Shown piece after piece: positions 16,400 to 27,143 of a stretch of 64,000 nucleotides of DNA (its first letter is position 1; each line of letters starts with the position of its first letter). Source of the stretch: Starkeya sp. ORNL1 (lineage in GTDB: Bacteria > Pseudomonadota > Alphaproteobacteria > Rhizobiales > Xanthobacteraceae); assembly GCF_012971745.1 (NCBI RefSeq), contig NZ_CP048834.1, positions 1,116,001 to 1,180,000 of the forward strand, given 5' to 3'. A program made the translations under genes and the position numbers. The notes under the pieces were generated by a model. It did not search any database. It worked only from the letters and a program-made list of their open reading frames with translations, and was not told the origin of the DNA.

Positions 16400-17395
16400 T
16401 CAATCGAAGCCGAACTTCGAATGGTCGCGGTGCTCGGCTTCGATCCAGCGCACCGTGCCGGAGGCCGAGCGCATGACCACGGTGTGGGTCTTGATGACGT
16501 CCTTGTCGAACTTGACGCCCTTCAGCATGTTGCCAGTCGACACCCCGGTCGCCGAGATCAGGCAGTCGCCGCGCACCATGTCGAAGATGTCGTAGACCTT
16601 CCGCGGATCGGCGACGCCCATCTTCTTGGCGCGGGCGCGCTTCTCGTCGGTGTCGAGGATGAGGCGGGTGTACATCTGGCCGCCGATGCAGCGCAGCGCC
16701 GCCGCCGCCAGCACGCCCTCGGGCGCGCCGCCGGTGCCGAGATAGATATCGACGCCGGTCTCGTCCGGGTCGGTGGTGTGGATCACGCCGGCGACGTCGC
16801 CGTCGGTGATGAGTTGCACCGAGGCGCCGGTGTTGCGCACCGCGGCGATGATGCCGGCATGGCGCGGACGATCAAGGATCAGCGCGGTGATCTCGTTCGG
16901 CTTCACGCCCTTGGCCTTGGCCAACGAGTGGATGTTCTCCTCCGGCGAGGCGTCGAGGTCGATGACGCCCTTCGCATAGCCGGGGCCGATGGCGATCTTG
17001 TCCATATAGACGTCGGGCGCGTTCAGCAGCGTGCCGCCTTCGGCCATTGCCATCACCGCGATGGAGCCGGGCATGTTCTTGGCGCACAGCGTAGTGCCTT
17101 CGAGCGGATCGACCGCGATGTCGACTGCCGGACCCCTGCCGGTGCCGACTTCCTCGCCGATGAACAGCATCGGCGCCTCGTCGCGCTCACCCTCGCCGAT
17201 GACGATGCGGCCGGCGATCGGCAGGCGGTTCAGCTCGCGGCGCATGGCGTCGACGGCGGCCTGGTCGGCAGCCTTCTCGTCGCCGCGTCCCCTGAGCCGG
17301 GCGGCCGCCACCGCCGCGCGTTCGGTCACGCGCACCAGCTCAAGCGTCAAGATGCGCTCAAGCGCCTGGCCAGCCTTCACCGTAATTTCCGCCAT
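16400..17395 (-). CDS. glpX: Class II fructose-1,6-bisphosphatase
   Basis: A 331-aa cytoplasmic phosphatase that converts fructose 1,6-bisphosphate to fructose 6-phosphate in gluconeogenesis (and the Calvin cycle where present). Metal and substrate motifs are IGEGERDEAPML, DPLEGTT and GTGGAPEG, all in the right order for GlpX. Length is standard. GAGAGGGG precedes the ATG. It starts 9 bp after the stop of hom, so the two are in one operon with the aminotransferase further upstream, a conserved alphaproteobacterial order. Confidence 0.95.
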   Translation of the reverse strand: MAEITVKAGQALERILTLELVRVTERAAVAAARLRGRGDEKAADQAAVDAMRRELNRLPIAGRIVIGEGERDEAPMLFIGEEVGTGRGPAVDIAVDPLEGTTLCAKNMPGSIAVMAMAEGGTLLNAPDVYMDKIAIGPGYAKGVIDLDASPEENIHSLAKAKGVKPNEITALILDRPRHAGIIAAVRNTGASVQLITDGDVAGVIHTTDPDETGVDIYLGTGGAPEGVLAAAALRCIGGQMYTRLILDTDEKRARAKKMGVADPRKVYDIFDMVRGDCLISATGVSTGNMLKGVKFDKDVIKTHTVVMRSASGTVRWIEAEHRDHSKFGFD

Positions 17396-17404
17396 AAGCC
17401 CCTC

Positions 17405-18724
17405 TCAATCCTTCTCGATCCGTATCACCTGCGGTGCAGACGCGATCACCCCATCGGCCTCGATGGCGGCGATAGCGCGGCGCACCGCGTCTTCCGTCGT
17501 CGCGTAGGTGATCAGCACCACCGGTGCCGGGTCCTCCGCGCTTTCCGGGCGGTCGCCACCATGGGGACGACCGCGTCGGTGCTGCATTATGGACTCGAGA
17601 GAAATGTTCTGCTCGGCCATATGGCGGGCAATCGCTGCCGCCGTTCCAGGCCGGTCCACTGCCGCGAGGCGGATATAATACCCGCCCTCATGACGTTGCA
17701 TTGTCGCCCGCTCGGCATTGCGCAAATCTTTGGCGGCACTGCCGAAAGCCGGCGCGAAACGTTGCGCCGCAAGGTCGCAGAGATCGGCGACCACGGCGGA
17801 GGCAGTGGCATCACCGCCGGCGCCGGGGCCGACCAAAGTGAGCGGCACGGCGTCGCCATCGACGGCCACCGCATTGGTCACGCCCGAAACCTGGGCGATC
17901 GGCCAATGTTTGGGCACCATGGTCGGATGCACCCGCTGCTCCACTCCGGCCTCGGTGCGCACCGCGACGCCGAGCAGCTTGATGCGGTAGCCGAGTTCGT
18001 CCGCCGCATCGAGATCGGCCAGCGTGATGGAGCGGATGCCCTCGACATGCACCGCGCCGGCGTCGGGCGCGACGCCGAAGGCGAGGCTGGCGAGGATGGT
18101 GAGCTTGTGGGCGGTATCGAAGCCGTCGACATCGAAGCTCGGATCGGCCTCGGCATAGCCGAGCCGCTGGGCCTCCTTGAGGCACGCCTCGAAGGACAGC
18201 CCCTCTTCCTGCATCCGCGTCAGTATGTAGTTACAGGTGCCGTTGAGGATGCCGGAGACGCGGGCGACCGTGTTGCCGAGCAGCGCCTCGCGCAGCGTCT
18301 TGACGATGGGGATGCCGCCCGCCACCGCCGCCTCGAAATTCAGCGAAACACCCTTGTCGGCGGCAAGATGGGCCAGCGCCACGCCATGATGGGCGAGCAG
18401 CGCCTTGTTGGCGGTGACGACGTGCTTGCCATTGGCAAGCGCAGTTTCCACCGCCTCCCTGGCGACACCGCCCTCCCCGCCGATCAGTTCGACGAAGACG
18501 TCGATGCCGGGATCGCGGGCCAGCGCCACCGCATCGTCCGCCCAGCGCACATTCGAGAGGTCGATGCCGCGATCGCGGGAGCGGTCGCGGGCGGCGACCG
18601 CCACCAGTTCGACCGGGCGGCCGGCAATGGCGGCGATGGTGTTGTGGCGGCGGGCGAGCATGCGCACCACGCCCGCGCCAACCGTGCCGAGGCCGGCGAT
18701 GCCAATCTTGAGCGCGGGCGCCAT
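17405..18724 (-). CDS. hom: Homoserine dehydrogenase
   Basis: A 439-aa enzyme reducing aspartate-semialdehyde to homoserine, the branch toward threonine and methionine. The N-terminus has the Rossmann motif GIAGLGTVGAG (about 8–18). A catalytic region reads VTANKALLAHHG, and the substrate region NGTCNYILTRMQEEG. The C-terminal ACT domain (YYIRLAAVDRPGTAAAIARH) suggests feedback control by threonine. The start at 18724 (MAPALKIG) is chosen because the Rossmann fold begins at once; the frame stays open further upstream but into non-conserved residues. It is the middle gene of the operon. Confidence 0.95.
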   Translation of the reverse strand: MAPALKIGIAGLGTVGAGVVRMLARRHNTIAAIAGRPVELVAVAARDRSRDRGIDLSNVRWADDAVALARDPGIDVFVELIGGEGGVAREAVETALANGKHVVTANKALLAHHGVALAHLAADKGVSLNFEAAVAGGIPIVKTLREALLGNTVARVSGILNGTCNYILTRMQEEGLSFEACLKEAQRLGYAEADPSFDVDGFDTAHKLTILASLAFGVAPDAGAVHVEGIRSITLADLDAADELGYRIKLLGVAVRTEAGVEQRVHPTMVPKHWPIAQVSGVTNAVAVDGDAVPLTLVGPGAGGDATASAVVADLCDLAAQRFAPAFGSAAKDLRNAERATMQRHEGGYYIRLAAVDRPGTAAAIARHMAEQNISLESIMQHRRGRPHGGDRPESAEDPAPVVLITYATTEDAVRRAIAAIEADGVIASAPQVIRIEKD

Positions 18725-18791
18725 GGAACGATCCGAAAACGCAACGAAATCCGGGGTACGGGCACTGCCCCGGACCCGGAAGCCCAGGGGA

Positions 18792-20009
18792 TCAGCGCGC
18801 CGCGGCGAGAGGGACGACGTTGTGCAATGTTTCCGCGCCCGATTCAAGGAAGCGGCGGACATTGCGCGCCGCCTGGCGGATGCGCTGCTCGTTCTCCACC
18901 AGGGCGATGCGGACATAATCGTCGCCGTGCTCGCCGAAGCCGACGCCCGGCGCCACGGCGACATCCGCCTTCTCGATCAACAGCTTGGAGAACTCCAGGC
19001 TGCCCAGCGAACGGAATTTCTCCGGGATCGGCGCCCAGGCGAACATCGAGGCGTTGGGCGAGGGAATCTCCCACCCGGCCCGGCCGAAGCTGTCGACGAG
19101 GGCGTCGCGGCGCTTCTTGTAGACCTCGCGCATCTCGGCGATGCAGTCCTGCGGGCCATTGAGCGCGGCGGTCGCCGCCACCTGGATCGGCGTATAGGCG
19201 CCATAGTCGAGATAGGACTTCACCCGCGCCAGCGCCGCGATCAACCGCTCATTGCCGACCGCGAAGCCCATGCGCCAGCCGGCCATGGAGAAGGTCTTGG
19301 ACATCGAGGTGAACTCCACCGTCACATCCATGGCGCCCGGAACCTGCAGCACCGAGGGCGGCGGGTTGTCGTCGAAATACACCTCGGAATAAGCGAGGTC
19401 GGACAGCACGATGAGGTCGTGCTTCTTCGCGAACGCCACGACGTCGCGATAGAAATCGAGGTCGGCGACGCAGGCGGTCGGGTTCGACGGGTAGCAAAGT
19501 ACCAGCGCCAGCGGCGAGGGAATCGAATGCGCCACGGCGCGCTCCAGCGCGTGGAAGAAGTCCGGTCCCGGCTCACATGGTACCGAGCGGATCGCCGCAC
19601 CAGCCATAAGGAAGCCGAAGGCGTGGATCGGATAGCTCGGGTTCGGCACCAGGATCACGTCGCCCGGCGCAGTGATGGCCTGCGCCATATTGGCGAAGCC
19701 TTCCTTGGAGCCGAGCGTGGCGACCACCTGGCGCTCCGGATCGACCTTCACGCCGAAGCGGCGCTCATAATAGGCCGCCTGCGCGCGGCGCAGCCCCGGA
19801 ATGCCCTTGGAGGCCGAATAGCGATCGGTGCGCGGCCGGCCAATGGTGTCCTTCAGCTTCTCGACCACATGGGCCGGAGCGTCGAGGTCGGGATTGCCCA
19901 TGCCGAGGTCCACGATGTCGGCCCCGGCGTTGCGAGCGGCCGCCTTGACGCGGTTGACTTGCTCGAAAACGTAAGGTGGCAGCCGGCGGATGCGGTGGAA
20001 GTCAGTCAT
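18792..20009 (-). CDS. AlaC-like class I aminotransferase
   Basis: A 405-aa PLP-dependent aminotransferase. Residues from FHRIRRLPPYVF through GMGNPD, SRGIP-like SASKGIP, GSKEG and NPSYPIH closely follow E. coli AlaC (glutamate–pyruvate transaminase). The PLP lysine is in SMSKTFSMAGWR. Homologues next to hom are often annotated LL-diaminopimelate or aspartate aminotransferase, so the real substrate pair is uncertain. The start MTDFHRIRR (20009) matches AlaC; an upstream extension of ~27 codons is not conserved. It heads the aminotransferase–hom–glpX operon, 67 bp before hom. Confidence 0.85.
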   Translation of the reverse strand: MTDFHRIRRLPPYVFEQVNRVKAAARNAGADIVDLGMGNPDLDAPAHVVEKLKDTIGRPRTDRYSASKGIPGLRRAQAAYYERRFGVKVDPERQVVATLGSKEGFANMAQAITAPGDVILVPNPSYPIHAFGFLMAGAAIRSVPCEPGPDFFHALERAVAHSIPSPLALVLCYPSNPTACVADLDFYRDVVAFAKKHDLIVLSDLAYSEVYFDDNPPPSVLQVPGAMDVTVEFTSMSKTFSMAGWRMGFAVGNERLIAALARVKSYLDYGAYTPIQVAATAALNGPQDCIAEMREVYKKRRDALVDSFGRAGWEIPSPNASMFAWAPIPEKFRSLGSLEFSKLLIEKADVAVAPGVGFGEHGDDYVRIALVENEQRIRQAARNVRRFLESGAETLHNVVPLAAAR

Positions 20010-20180
20010 GGGTCCCTTGCTCCAGGCCTTCCCGATCAAATAGCGGGAGGCGATCGGGCGCTTCATATCACCGAATGCGCGCGCCCGCATCGCGGTGCTT
20101 CGCAGGCTAAATTGGCGGAAGAATGATGCGCGTGAGGCGGCGCGCCATTTTCGTTTATTGCGCGCGCCGATTTACCGCGC

Positions 20181-20669
20181 CTACTGCGCCTGCTCGATAT
20201 CCTGACGCATCTTGGTCTCGCGGCTCTTCGCCAGTCCTTCGAGATCGGACTGCATCTTCGCCTTCTCGGTGTCGTTCAGCACCGGACGGGTGCCCGCCGT
20301 CGTCGGCGTCGCGAAGCTCGGGAACGGCAGGTCCTGCCGCACCGGGGAATGGGGTGCCTGATGCGAGGCGGTGCCCGATGCAGCGGCAGCATTGGTGGCG
20401 ACACCTGTCGTCGTGCCACCCGGGGCAGCAGCACCAGCGGCCTGCGACGCCGCCGGTGCGTGTGTCGCCTCGTTCGTCGCCGTGCCGTGAGCGGAAGGCG
20501 CCGGCTCCGCGGGCGTGGCGGTCGCGGTCGTCTCGGGATCCGGGCTGGTGATGAACGGCAGCGGCGCATCGGCGCCAGCACAGCCCGCGAGCAGAAACGC
20601 AAGCGCACCGAACAGGGCCGGCTTGCCGACGCGCCGACGCAGCTGCCGCGTTGTTACGCTGTCGCTCAA
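20181..20669 (-). CDS. Small alanine/threonine-rich lipoprotein
   Basis: A 162-aa predicted lipoprotein. A short basic start and hydrophobic stretch end in the lipobox LLAGC (Cys about residue 31), so it should be lipidated in the envelope. The mature part is a low-complexity Ala/Thr/Pro linker (about 35–105) followed by a charged, helical end ([20 protein letters not shown]). I know no function. The start is inferred to be TTG at 20669, because AGGAG lies about ten bases upstream and no ATG precedes the signal sequence. It diverges from phaC. Confidence 0.65.
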   Translation of the reverse strand: MSDSVTTRQLRRRVGKPALFGALAFLLAGCAGADAPLPFITSPDPETTATATPAEPAPSAHGTATNEATHAPAASQAAGAAAPGGTTTGVATNAAAASGTASHQAPHSPVRQDLPFPSFATPTTAGTRPVLNDTEKAKMQSDLEGLAKSRETKMRQDIEQAQ

Positions 20670-20778
20670 GCGAGACGTACTCCTGCTACCAAACGCCCCG
20701 CAGCGAACGCTCTCGCGGGAGCCGCCGGGCCTGTCTATGATGGCGACATATGAACACGAGTGCCCGCGGGAGCAAGCG

Positions 20779-22617
20779 GTGAGTAAACGCAACGCCTTGG
20801 GGACGCCTCCGGACGAATCGGCCGCTCCCGATGCGCCGAACGCGGCCTCCGGGATCGATCTGGAAGCCTTTGCCGGCAACCTCGCCCGCCTCGTCGAAGA
20901 GGGCGGACGGGCCATGGCAGCCTATCTGCGTCCGCGCGAGGACGGCCGTATCAAGGACGACGTCGCCGAGGACATCGCCGAGGTGATGAAGACACTCGGG
21001 CAGGTCGCGGAATACTGGCTCTCCGACCCGCGGCGCACGGTCGAGGCGCAGTCGCGGCTGTTCGGCGGCTATCTCTCGCTGTGGTCGTCGACGCTGAAGC
21101 GGCTCGGCGGCGAGGAGACCGATCCGGTGGCGGCGCCGAGCGTGCGCGATGCGCGCTTCGCCGATCCCGCCTGGAGCAGCAATCCGTTCTTCGACGCGCT
21201 CAAGCAGACCTATCTGCTCACCTCGAACTGGGCCGAGGGCCTGGTCAAGGAAGCCGAGATCGACGAGCACACCAAGCACAAGGCGGATTTCTACGTCCGC
21301 CAGATCGCCGGCGCGGTGTCGCCCTCGAACTTCGTCCTGACCAATCCGGAGCTGCTGCGCACCACCCTCGAATCCAATGGCGAGAACCTGGTGCGCGGCA
21401 TGAAGATGCTGGCGGAGGATATCGAGGCCGGCGGCGGCGATCTGAGGATCCGCCAGTCCGACGATTCCAAGTTCAAGGTCGGCGAGAACCTCGCCACCAC
21501 GCCGGGCAAGGTGATCTTCCAGAACGAGCTGATGCAACTCATCCAGTATGCGCCGAGCACCGAGACGGTGCTGCGCATCCCGGTGGTGATCATCCCGCCC
21601 TGGATCAACAAGTTCTACATATTGGACCTCAATCCGGAGAAGTCGTTCATCCGCTGGGCGGTGGCGCAGGGCCTCACCGTGTTCGTGGTCTCCTGGGTCA
21701 ATCCCGGTCCGGAGCTCGGCGGCAAGGGCTTCGCCGACTACATGCAGGACGGCGTGCTGAAGGCGATCGAGGTCGCCAGGCAGGCCGCGCACACCCGCGA
21801 GGTGCATGCGGTCGGCTACTGCGTCGGCGGCACCATGCTCGCCATCACGCTGGCCTGGCTGGCGGCGATGCGCCGCAAGGTGGGCATACGCTCCGCCAGC
21901 TTCCTCACCACCCAGGTCGATTTCTCCCAGGCCGGCGACCTCAAGGTGTTCATCGACGAGGAGCAGATCGCTAACCTCGAGCGCAAGATGCTCGAGACCG
22001 GGGTGATGGAAGGCCGCAAGATGGCCAATGCCTTCAACATGCTCAGGGCCAATGACCTGATCTGGCCCTATGTCGTGAACAATTACCTGAAGGGCCAGGC
22101 GCCCTTCCCGTTCGACATGCTGTACTGGAATTCGGATTCGACGCGGCTGCCGGCGGCGAACCATTCCTTCTATCTGCGCAATTGCTATCTCGACAATCGC
22201 CTCGCCACCGGCGAGCTGGAACTGGCCGGGCGCAAGCTCGACCTCTCGCAGATCTCGCTGCCGACCTATTGCCTCGCCACCCGCGAGGACCACATCGCTC
22301 CCGCGGCATCAGTGTTCCTCGGCATGCAGCTGTTCGGCAACGCCACGCGTTTCGTGCTGGCGGGATCCGGGCACATTGCCGGCGTCATCAACCCGCCGGC
22401 GCGCGCCAAGTACCAGTATTGGACCGGCGGGGCGCCGAAGGGGACGGTGGAGAGCTGGATCGGCAAGGCGGAGATGCATGCCGGCTCGTGGTGGCCGGAC
22501 TGGTTCGCCTGGATCCAGCAGCAGGACAGCCACGAAGTGCCGGCGCGCGAGCCCGGCGGCGGCCGCCTCGCCCCGATCGAGGACGCGCCGGGCAGCTATG
22601 TGAAGGTGCGGGGCTGA
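20779..22617 (+). CDS. phaC: Class I poly(3-hydroxyalkanoate) synthase
   Basis: A 612-aa enzyme that polymerises 3-hydroxyacyl-CoA into storage polyester at the granule surface. The N-terminal PhaC domain is followed by an alpha/beta-hydrolase core. The lipase-like box is VGYCVGG, with Cys348 as nucleophile; the Asp and His of the triad fall in ATREDHIAP and SGHIAGV. Length and the single-subunit arrangement fit class I. GTG at 20779 is preferred because GGGAG lies six bases before it; ATG codons at 20737 and 20740 would add 13–14 residues. No phaA, phaB, phaR or depolymerase is nearby. Confidence 0.9.
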   Translation: MSKRNALGTPPDESAAPDAPNAASGIDLEAFAGNLARLVEEGGRAMAAYLRPREDGRIKDDVAEDIAEVMKTLGQVAEYWLSDPRRTVEAQSRLFGGYLSLWSSTLKRLGGEETDPVAAPSVRDARFADPAWSSNPFFDALKQTYLLTSNWAEGLVKEAEIDEHTKHKADFYVRQIAGAVSPSNFVLTNPELLRTTLESNGENLVRGMKMLAEDIEAGGGDLRIRQSDDSKFKVGENLATTPGKVIFQNELMQLIQYAPSTETVLRIPVVIIPPWINKFYILDLNPEKSFIRWAVAQGLTVFVVSWVNPGPELGGKGFADYMQDGVLKAIEVARQAAHTREVHAVGYCVGGTMLAITLAWLAAMRRKVGIRSASFLTTQVDFSQAGDLKVFIDEEQIANLERKMLETGVMEGRKMANAFNMLRANDLIWPYVVNNYLKGQAPFPFDMLYWNSDSTRLPAANHSFYLRNCYLDNRLATGELELAGRKLDLSQISLPTYCLATREDHIAPAASVFLGMQLFGNATRFVLAGSGHIAGVINPPARAKYQYWTGGAPKGTVESWIGKAEMHAGSWWPDWFAWIQQQDSHEVPAREPGGGRLAPIEDAPGSYVKVRG

Positions 22618-22633
22618 AGCGTTGTGCCGCGTG

Positions 22634-22736
22634 AGCATCCTTCGAGGCTCGCTGTCGCTCGCACCTCAGGATGAGGTTGCTCTAATAAGAGCGACCTCAT
22701 CCTGAGGCGCCCGCCTTGGCGGGCCTCGAAGGATGC
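22634..22736. repeat. Family A palindromic repeat, copy 3
   Basis: Complete element after phaC. The left side segment is GCTCGCTGTCGCTCGC, a direct rather than inverted repeat; the right is GCCCGCCTTGGCGGGC, an inverted repeat. Inner and outer arms are standard. Confidence 0.9.
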
Positions 22737-22896
22737 CCAAGGCGGGCCACTTCAAACCAGCGCCAAGCCTTCACAAGCCGTTAGTCACTTTGGTTGACGA
22801 CGCACTTGATATGGTTGCCTCAGGATACCGTCATTGAGACTATGTGTGTGCGTGCAATTCTCGCCACGCCGCCTGTCTGTCCTAATGGAGCCCCCA

Positions 22897-23214
22897 ATGT
22901 TCAAGCTTGGCGCTGCCCTGTGCGCAAGCGTCGCCCTCGCCGCGTTCACCGCGCCGGCTCAAGCGGTGCCCGCCCGCATTGATCTTCCCTCACTGACCAT
23001 CAATGTCGCCGAAGGCTGCGGCCCCGGCGCCTGGCGTGGCCCGTGGGGCCATTGCCGCACCACGCCCTATTACGGCCCGCTGCCGAACGGCTACTATCAG
23101 GAGCCCCCGTCGGGCACCGGCCCCTGCCCGCCCGGCTACTGGCGCGGCCCCTGGGGCCATTGCCGCAACACGCCCTATCACGGCCCGCTGCCGGGCGGCG
23201 GCTTCCAGCCCTGA
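22897..23214 (+). CDS. Small secreted Gly/Cys-rich repeat protein (GCG_CRPN-like)
   Basis: A 105-aa exported protein. The signal peptide (MFKLGAALCASVALAAFTAPAQA) is followed by a linker and the motif AEGCGPGAWRGPWGHCR, then a second unit CPPGYWRGPWGHCR. Each unit holds two cysteines about 11–12 residues apart and ends in T-P-Y-x-GPLP, an internal tandem duplication. It matches the 'GCG…prefix-to-repeats' small secreted proteins of alphaproteobacteria, whose role is unknown; disulphide-stabilised surface or periplasmic function is an inference. The ATG at 22897 has GGAG six bases upstream. A strong terminator follows. Confidence 0.75.
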   Translation: MFKLGAALCASVALAAFTAPAQAVPARIDLPSLTINVAEGCGPGAWRGPWGHCRTTPYYGPLPNGYYQEPPSGTGPCPPGYWRGPWGHCRNTPYHGPLPGGGFQP

Positions 23215-23220
23215 TACGAG

Positions 23221-23252
23221 ATCGGCCCCTCGCGGGGCCGATTTTTCGTTTT
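23221..23252 (+). terminator. Rho-independent terminator
   Basis: A perfect 9-bp stem (ATCGGCCCC/GGGGCCGAT) with a TCGC loop is followed by TTTTCGTTTT, six bases after the stop of the Cys-rich protein. Confidence 0.9.
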
Positions 23253-23267
23253 GACGCTCTGTTCGAC

Positions 23268-23367
23268 CATCCTTCGAGGCTCGCTGCGCTCGCACCTCAG
23301 GATGACGTGGTTCATTAAAATGCGACGTCATCCTGAGGTGCCGGCCGACGGCCGGCCTCGAAGGATG
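23268..23367. repeat. Family A palindromic repeat, copy 4
   Basis: Complete element. The inner stem is the ACGT variant (AGGATGACGT/ACGTCATCCT), showing a paired change on both arms. The left side segment is GCTCGCTGCGCTCGC (direct), the right GCCGGCCGACGGCCGGC (inverted). Confidence 0.9.
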
Positions 23368-23381
23368 TTGAGCCGAGCGCC

Positions 23382-24437
<1,056 letters not shown>

Positions 24438-24687
24438 GTCCTTCTCCCGCCTGCGTGAAAAAGCGGCCGCAGAGAGTGGCTGCGGCCGCGGAACTGCGCA
24501 AATGGCCGCGTCGCGGCGGCTTTGCAAGCGCGCGGGTCTACACCCAACGCATGGCAGACGGAAGACGACTTCTGTGGACGCATGGACAATCTGCCGCTGC
24601 GGCATCTTGTAGTAAACGTTTCAACAGCAAATATTGAATGCAATCGCGGTGCGGGCCGCTCGGCAACGAATCAGGAGCGACACCGTC

Positions 24688-24972
24688 ATGCTTTTCCCTT
24701 TTGCCCTCTTCAATCTGGGGCTGGATATGGCTCGCCTCGCCGGCGAAGCCCAGTCGGTGATCGCGCTGCGTCTGGCGCGAATCTCGGTCGGCGATGCCGA
24801 CGCCGGCACGGAAATAATGCGCATGGTGACGGAAAAGGCGCTCGCCGCCGGTGAAGTCGGCATGCATCTCGCCTCCGCGGCAGCAACCGGCCGGCTCGAG
24901 CATGCGGCGCACGACGTGGTGGTGCTGTATCGCCGCCGGGTACGCGCCAATCGCCGCCGGCTGTCACGCTGA
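24688..24972 (+). CDS. Small alpha-helical protein (94 aa), unassigned
   Basis: A 94-aa protein starting MLFPFALFNLGLDMARLAGE, predicted to be largely helical, and ending in a very basic tail (RRRVRANRRRLSR). The amphipathic helices and the stretch EIMRMVTEKALAAGEVGM are phasin-like in character, which would suit a phaC-containing genome, but I cannot assign it by family. AGGAG lies 12 bases before this ATG; an in-frame ATG at 24634 is an alternative. It stands alone between argC and parE. Confidence 0.55.
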   Translation: MLFPFALFNLGLDMARLAGEAQSVIALRLARISVGDADAGTEIMRMVTEKALAAGEVGMHLASAAATGRLEHAAHDVVVLYRRRVRANRRRLSR

Positions 24973-25081
24973 AATCCCTGTTCACGATTGGTTCTGATTT
25001 GAGGTTCCGGTTTGCGTTGCACGCTGGCATAGTGCATGCGGGTTTCGAATCGACCGCATGACCGGAAAGCGCTGATCCCTG

Positions 25082-27112
25082 ATGGCCAAGCCGAACGACC
25101 TGTTCGCCGCGATTCCCGAGCCGGAACCGCGGCGCCCGGCGCGCGAGCCGCGCCCCGCCGCGCCGCCCGCCGAAGCTGCCTATACCGCGGCCCATATCGA
25201 AGTGCTGGAAGGGCTCGAGCCGGTGCGGCGCCGGCCGGGCATGTATATCGGCGGCACCGACGAGAAGGCGATGCATCACCTCTTCGCCGAGGTGATCGAT
25301 AATTCGATGGACGAGGCGGTGGCCGGCCATGCCACCTTCATCGATGTGGAGATGACCGCCGACGGCTTCATCACCGTCACCGACAATGGCCGCGGCATCC
25401 CGGTGGAGAACCACCCGAAATTCCCCGGCAAGTCGACGCTCGAAGTGATCCTCACCGTGCTGCATGCCGGCGGCAAGTTCGACAGCAAGGTCTATGAGAC
25501 CTCCGGCGGCCTGCATGGCGTCGGCGCATCGGTGGTGAACGCGCTCTCCGACGTGTTGGAGGTCGAGGTCGCGCGCAACCAGGTACTCTACAAGCAGAGC
25601 TATTCGCGCGGCATCCCGCAGGGCAAGGTGCAGGAGGTCGGCCGGGTGCAGAACCGGCGCGGCACCCGCGTGCGCTTCCGGCCCGATCCGCAGATCTTCG
25701 GCGAGGGCGCGCGCTTCAAGCCGGCCCGCGTGTTCCGCATGTCGCGCTCCAAGGCGTATCTGTTCGGCGGCGTCGAGGTGCGCTGGAGCTGTGACGCCGA
25801 GCTCGTCGCCGGGACCGATGTCCCGGAAAAGGCGACGTTCCGCTTTCCGGGAGGCCTGCGCGACTATCTCGCCGGCGACATCGAGGGCCAGACCCGCGTT
25901 CATCCCGACATCTTCGCCGGCAAGATAACCAAGCCCGGCGGGCACGGTTCGGTGGAATGGGCGGTGGCGTGGCTCGGCGATGCCGATGGCGGCGTCTCCT
26001 CCTATTGCAACACCATCCCGACCATCGAGGGCGGCACCCACGAAACCGGGTTCCGCGTGGCACTGCTGCGCGGCCTGCGCGACCATGCCGAGCGCACCGG
26101 CAATGCCAAGCGGGCGGCAAGCATCACCACCGACGACGTGATGGTGGGCTGCGCGGCGATGCTCTCGGTGTTCATCCGCGAGCCGGAATTCCAGGGCCAG
26201 ACCAAGGAGAAGCTCGCCACCTCCGAGGCGACGCGCATCGTCGAGACCGCGATCCGCGATCCGTTCGACCATTGGCTCGGCGGCAATCCGGTTCAGGCCA
26301 GCAAACTGCTCGACTGGGTGGTGGAGCGCGCCGAGGAGCGGCTGCGGCGCCGGCAGGAGAAGGAGATCTCCCGCAAGACCGCGGTTCGCAAGCTCCGTTT
26401 GCCGGGCAAGCTCGCAGACTGCTCGAACAATTCGGCGGCCGGCTCCGAGATCTTCATCGTCGAGGGCGATTCGGCCGGCGGCTCCGCCAAGCAGGCGCGC
26501 GAGCGCCAGACCCAGGCGGTGCTGCCGCTGCGCGGCAAGATCCTCAACGTCGCGAGCGCCGGCAAGGATAAGCTGGCGCAGAACCAGCAGCTCTCCGACC
26601 TGATGCAGGCGCTCGGCTGCGGCACCGGCACGCAGTATCGCGACCAGGACCTGCGCTATGAGCGGGTCATCATCATGACCGACGCCGATGTCGACGGCGC
26701 GCACATCGCCTCGCTGCTCGTCACCTTCTTCTTCCGGCAGACGCCGAAGCTGATCGAAAACGGGCATCTGTTCCTCGCCGTGCCGCCGCTCTATCGCATC
26801 ACGCAAGGCACCAAGACGCTCTATGCGCGCGACGAGCCGCACCGCGACGCTCTGCTGAAGAGCGAGTTCAGCGGGCGCGGCAAGGTGGAGATCGGCCGCT
26901 TCAAGGGCCTCGGCGAGATGATGCCGGCGCAGCTCAAGGAAACCACGATGAGCCCGAAGACGCGCCTGCTGCTGCGCGTCACTGTCGGCGACGCCGAGCA
27001 GGTCGCCACCGCCGACACGGTGGAGCGGCTGATGGGCAACAAGCCGGAAAGCCGGTTCGCCTTCATCTCCGAGCGCGCGGCGTTCGCAGGCGAAGAATTG
27101 CTGGATATCTGA
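25082..27112 (+). CDS. parE: DNA topoisomerase IV subunit B
   Basis: A 676-aa ATPase subunit of the type II topoisomerase that decatenates daughter chromosomes with ParC. After a Pro/Ala-rich head, the GHKL ATPase shows EVIDNSMDEA (Glu70 as general base, Asn74), DNGRGIP and GLHGVGASVVNALS. The Toprim domain has EGDSAGGSAKQARER and TDADVDGAHI, and a C-terminal gyrase B domain follows. The QTQAV…PLRGKILN stretch and the length without the Gram-negative GyrB insert favour ParE over GyrB. The partner parC is not in the window. Confidence 0.95.
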   Translation: MAKPNDLFAAIPEPEPRRPAREPRPAAPPAEAAYTAAHIEVLEGLEPVRRRPGMYIGGTDEKAMHHLFAEVIDNSMDEAVAGHATFIDVEMTADGFITVTDNGRGIPVENHPKFPGKSTLEVILTVLHAGGKFDSKVYETSGGLHGVGASVVNALSDVLEVEVARNQVLYKQSYSRGIPQGKVQEVGRVQNRRGTRVRFRPDPQIFGEGARFKPARVFRMSRSKAYLFGGVEVRWSCDAELVAGTDVPEKATFRFPGGLRDYLAGDIEGQTRVHPDIFAGKITKPGGHGSVEWAVAWLGDADGGVSSYCNTIPTIEGGTHETGFRVALLRGLRDHAERTGNAKRAASITTDDVMVGCAAMLSVFIREPEFQGQTKEKLATSEATRIVETAIRDPFDHWLGGNPVQASKLLDWVVERAEERLRRRQEKEISRKTAVRKLRLPGKLADCSNNSAAGSEIFIVEGDSAGGSAKQARERQTQAVLPLRGKILNVASAGKDKLAQNQQLSDLMQALGCGTGTQYRDQDLRYERVIIMTDADVDGAHIASLLVTFFFRQTPKLIENGHLFLAVPPLYRITQGTKTLYARDEPHRDALLKSEFSGRGKVEIGRFKGLGEMMPAQLKETTMSPKTRLLLRVTVGDAEQVATADTVERLMGNKPESRFAFISERAAFAGEELLDI

Positions 27113-27143
27113 CGTCTCCTTCGCGGCGTTACATGGCCCTCAC

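Noticed and set aside
16322..19162. A 946-codon plus-strand frame across glpX, hom and the aminotransferase
   Set aside because: It crosses three well-supported minus-strand genes and their gaps, and the product has the His/Asp/Arg-rich composition of a shadow frame.
25030..25075. A tRNA-like T-arm (GGGTTTCGAATCGACC) upstream of parE
   Set aside because: The T-stem does not pair properly, and no anticodon arm, D-arm or acceptor stem surrounds it.
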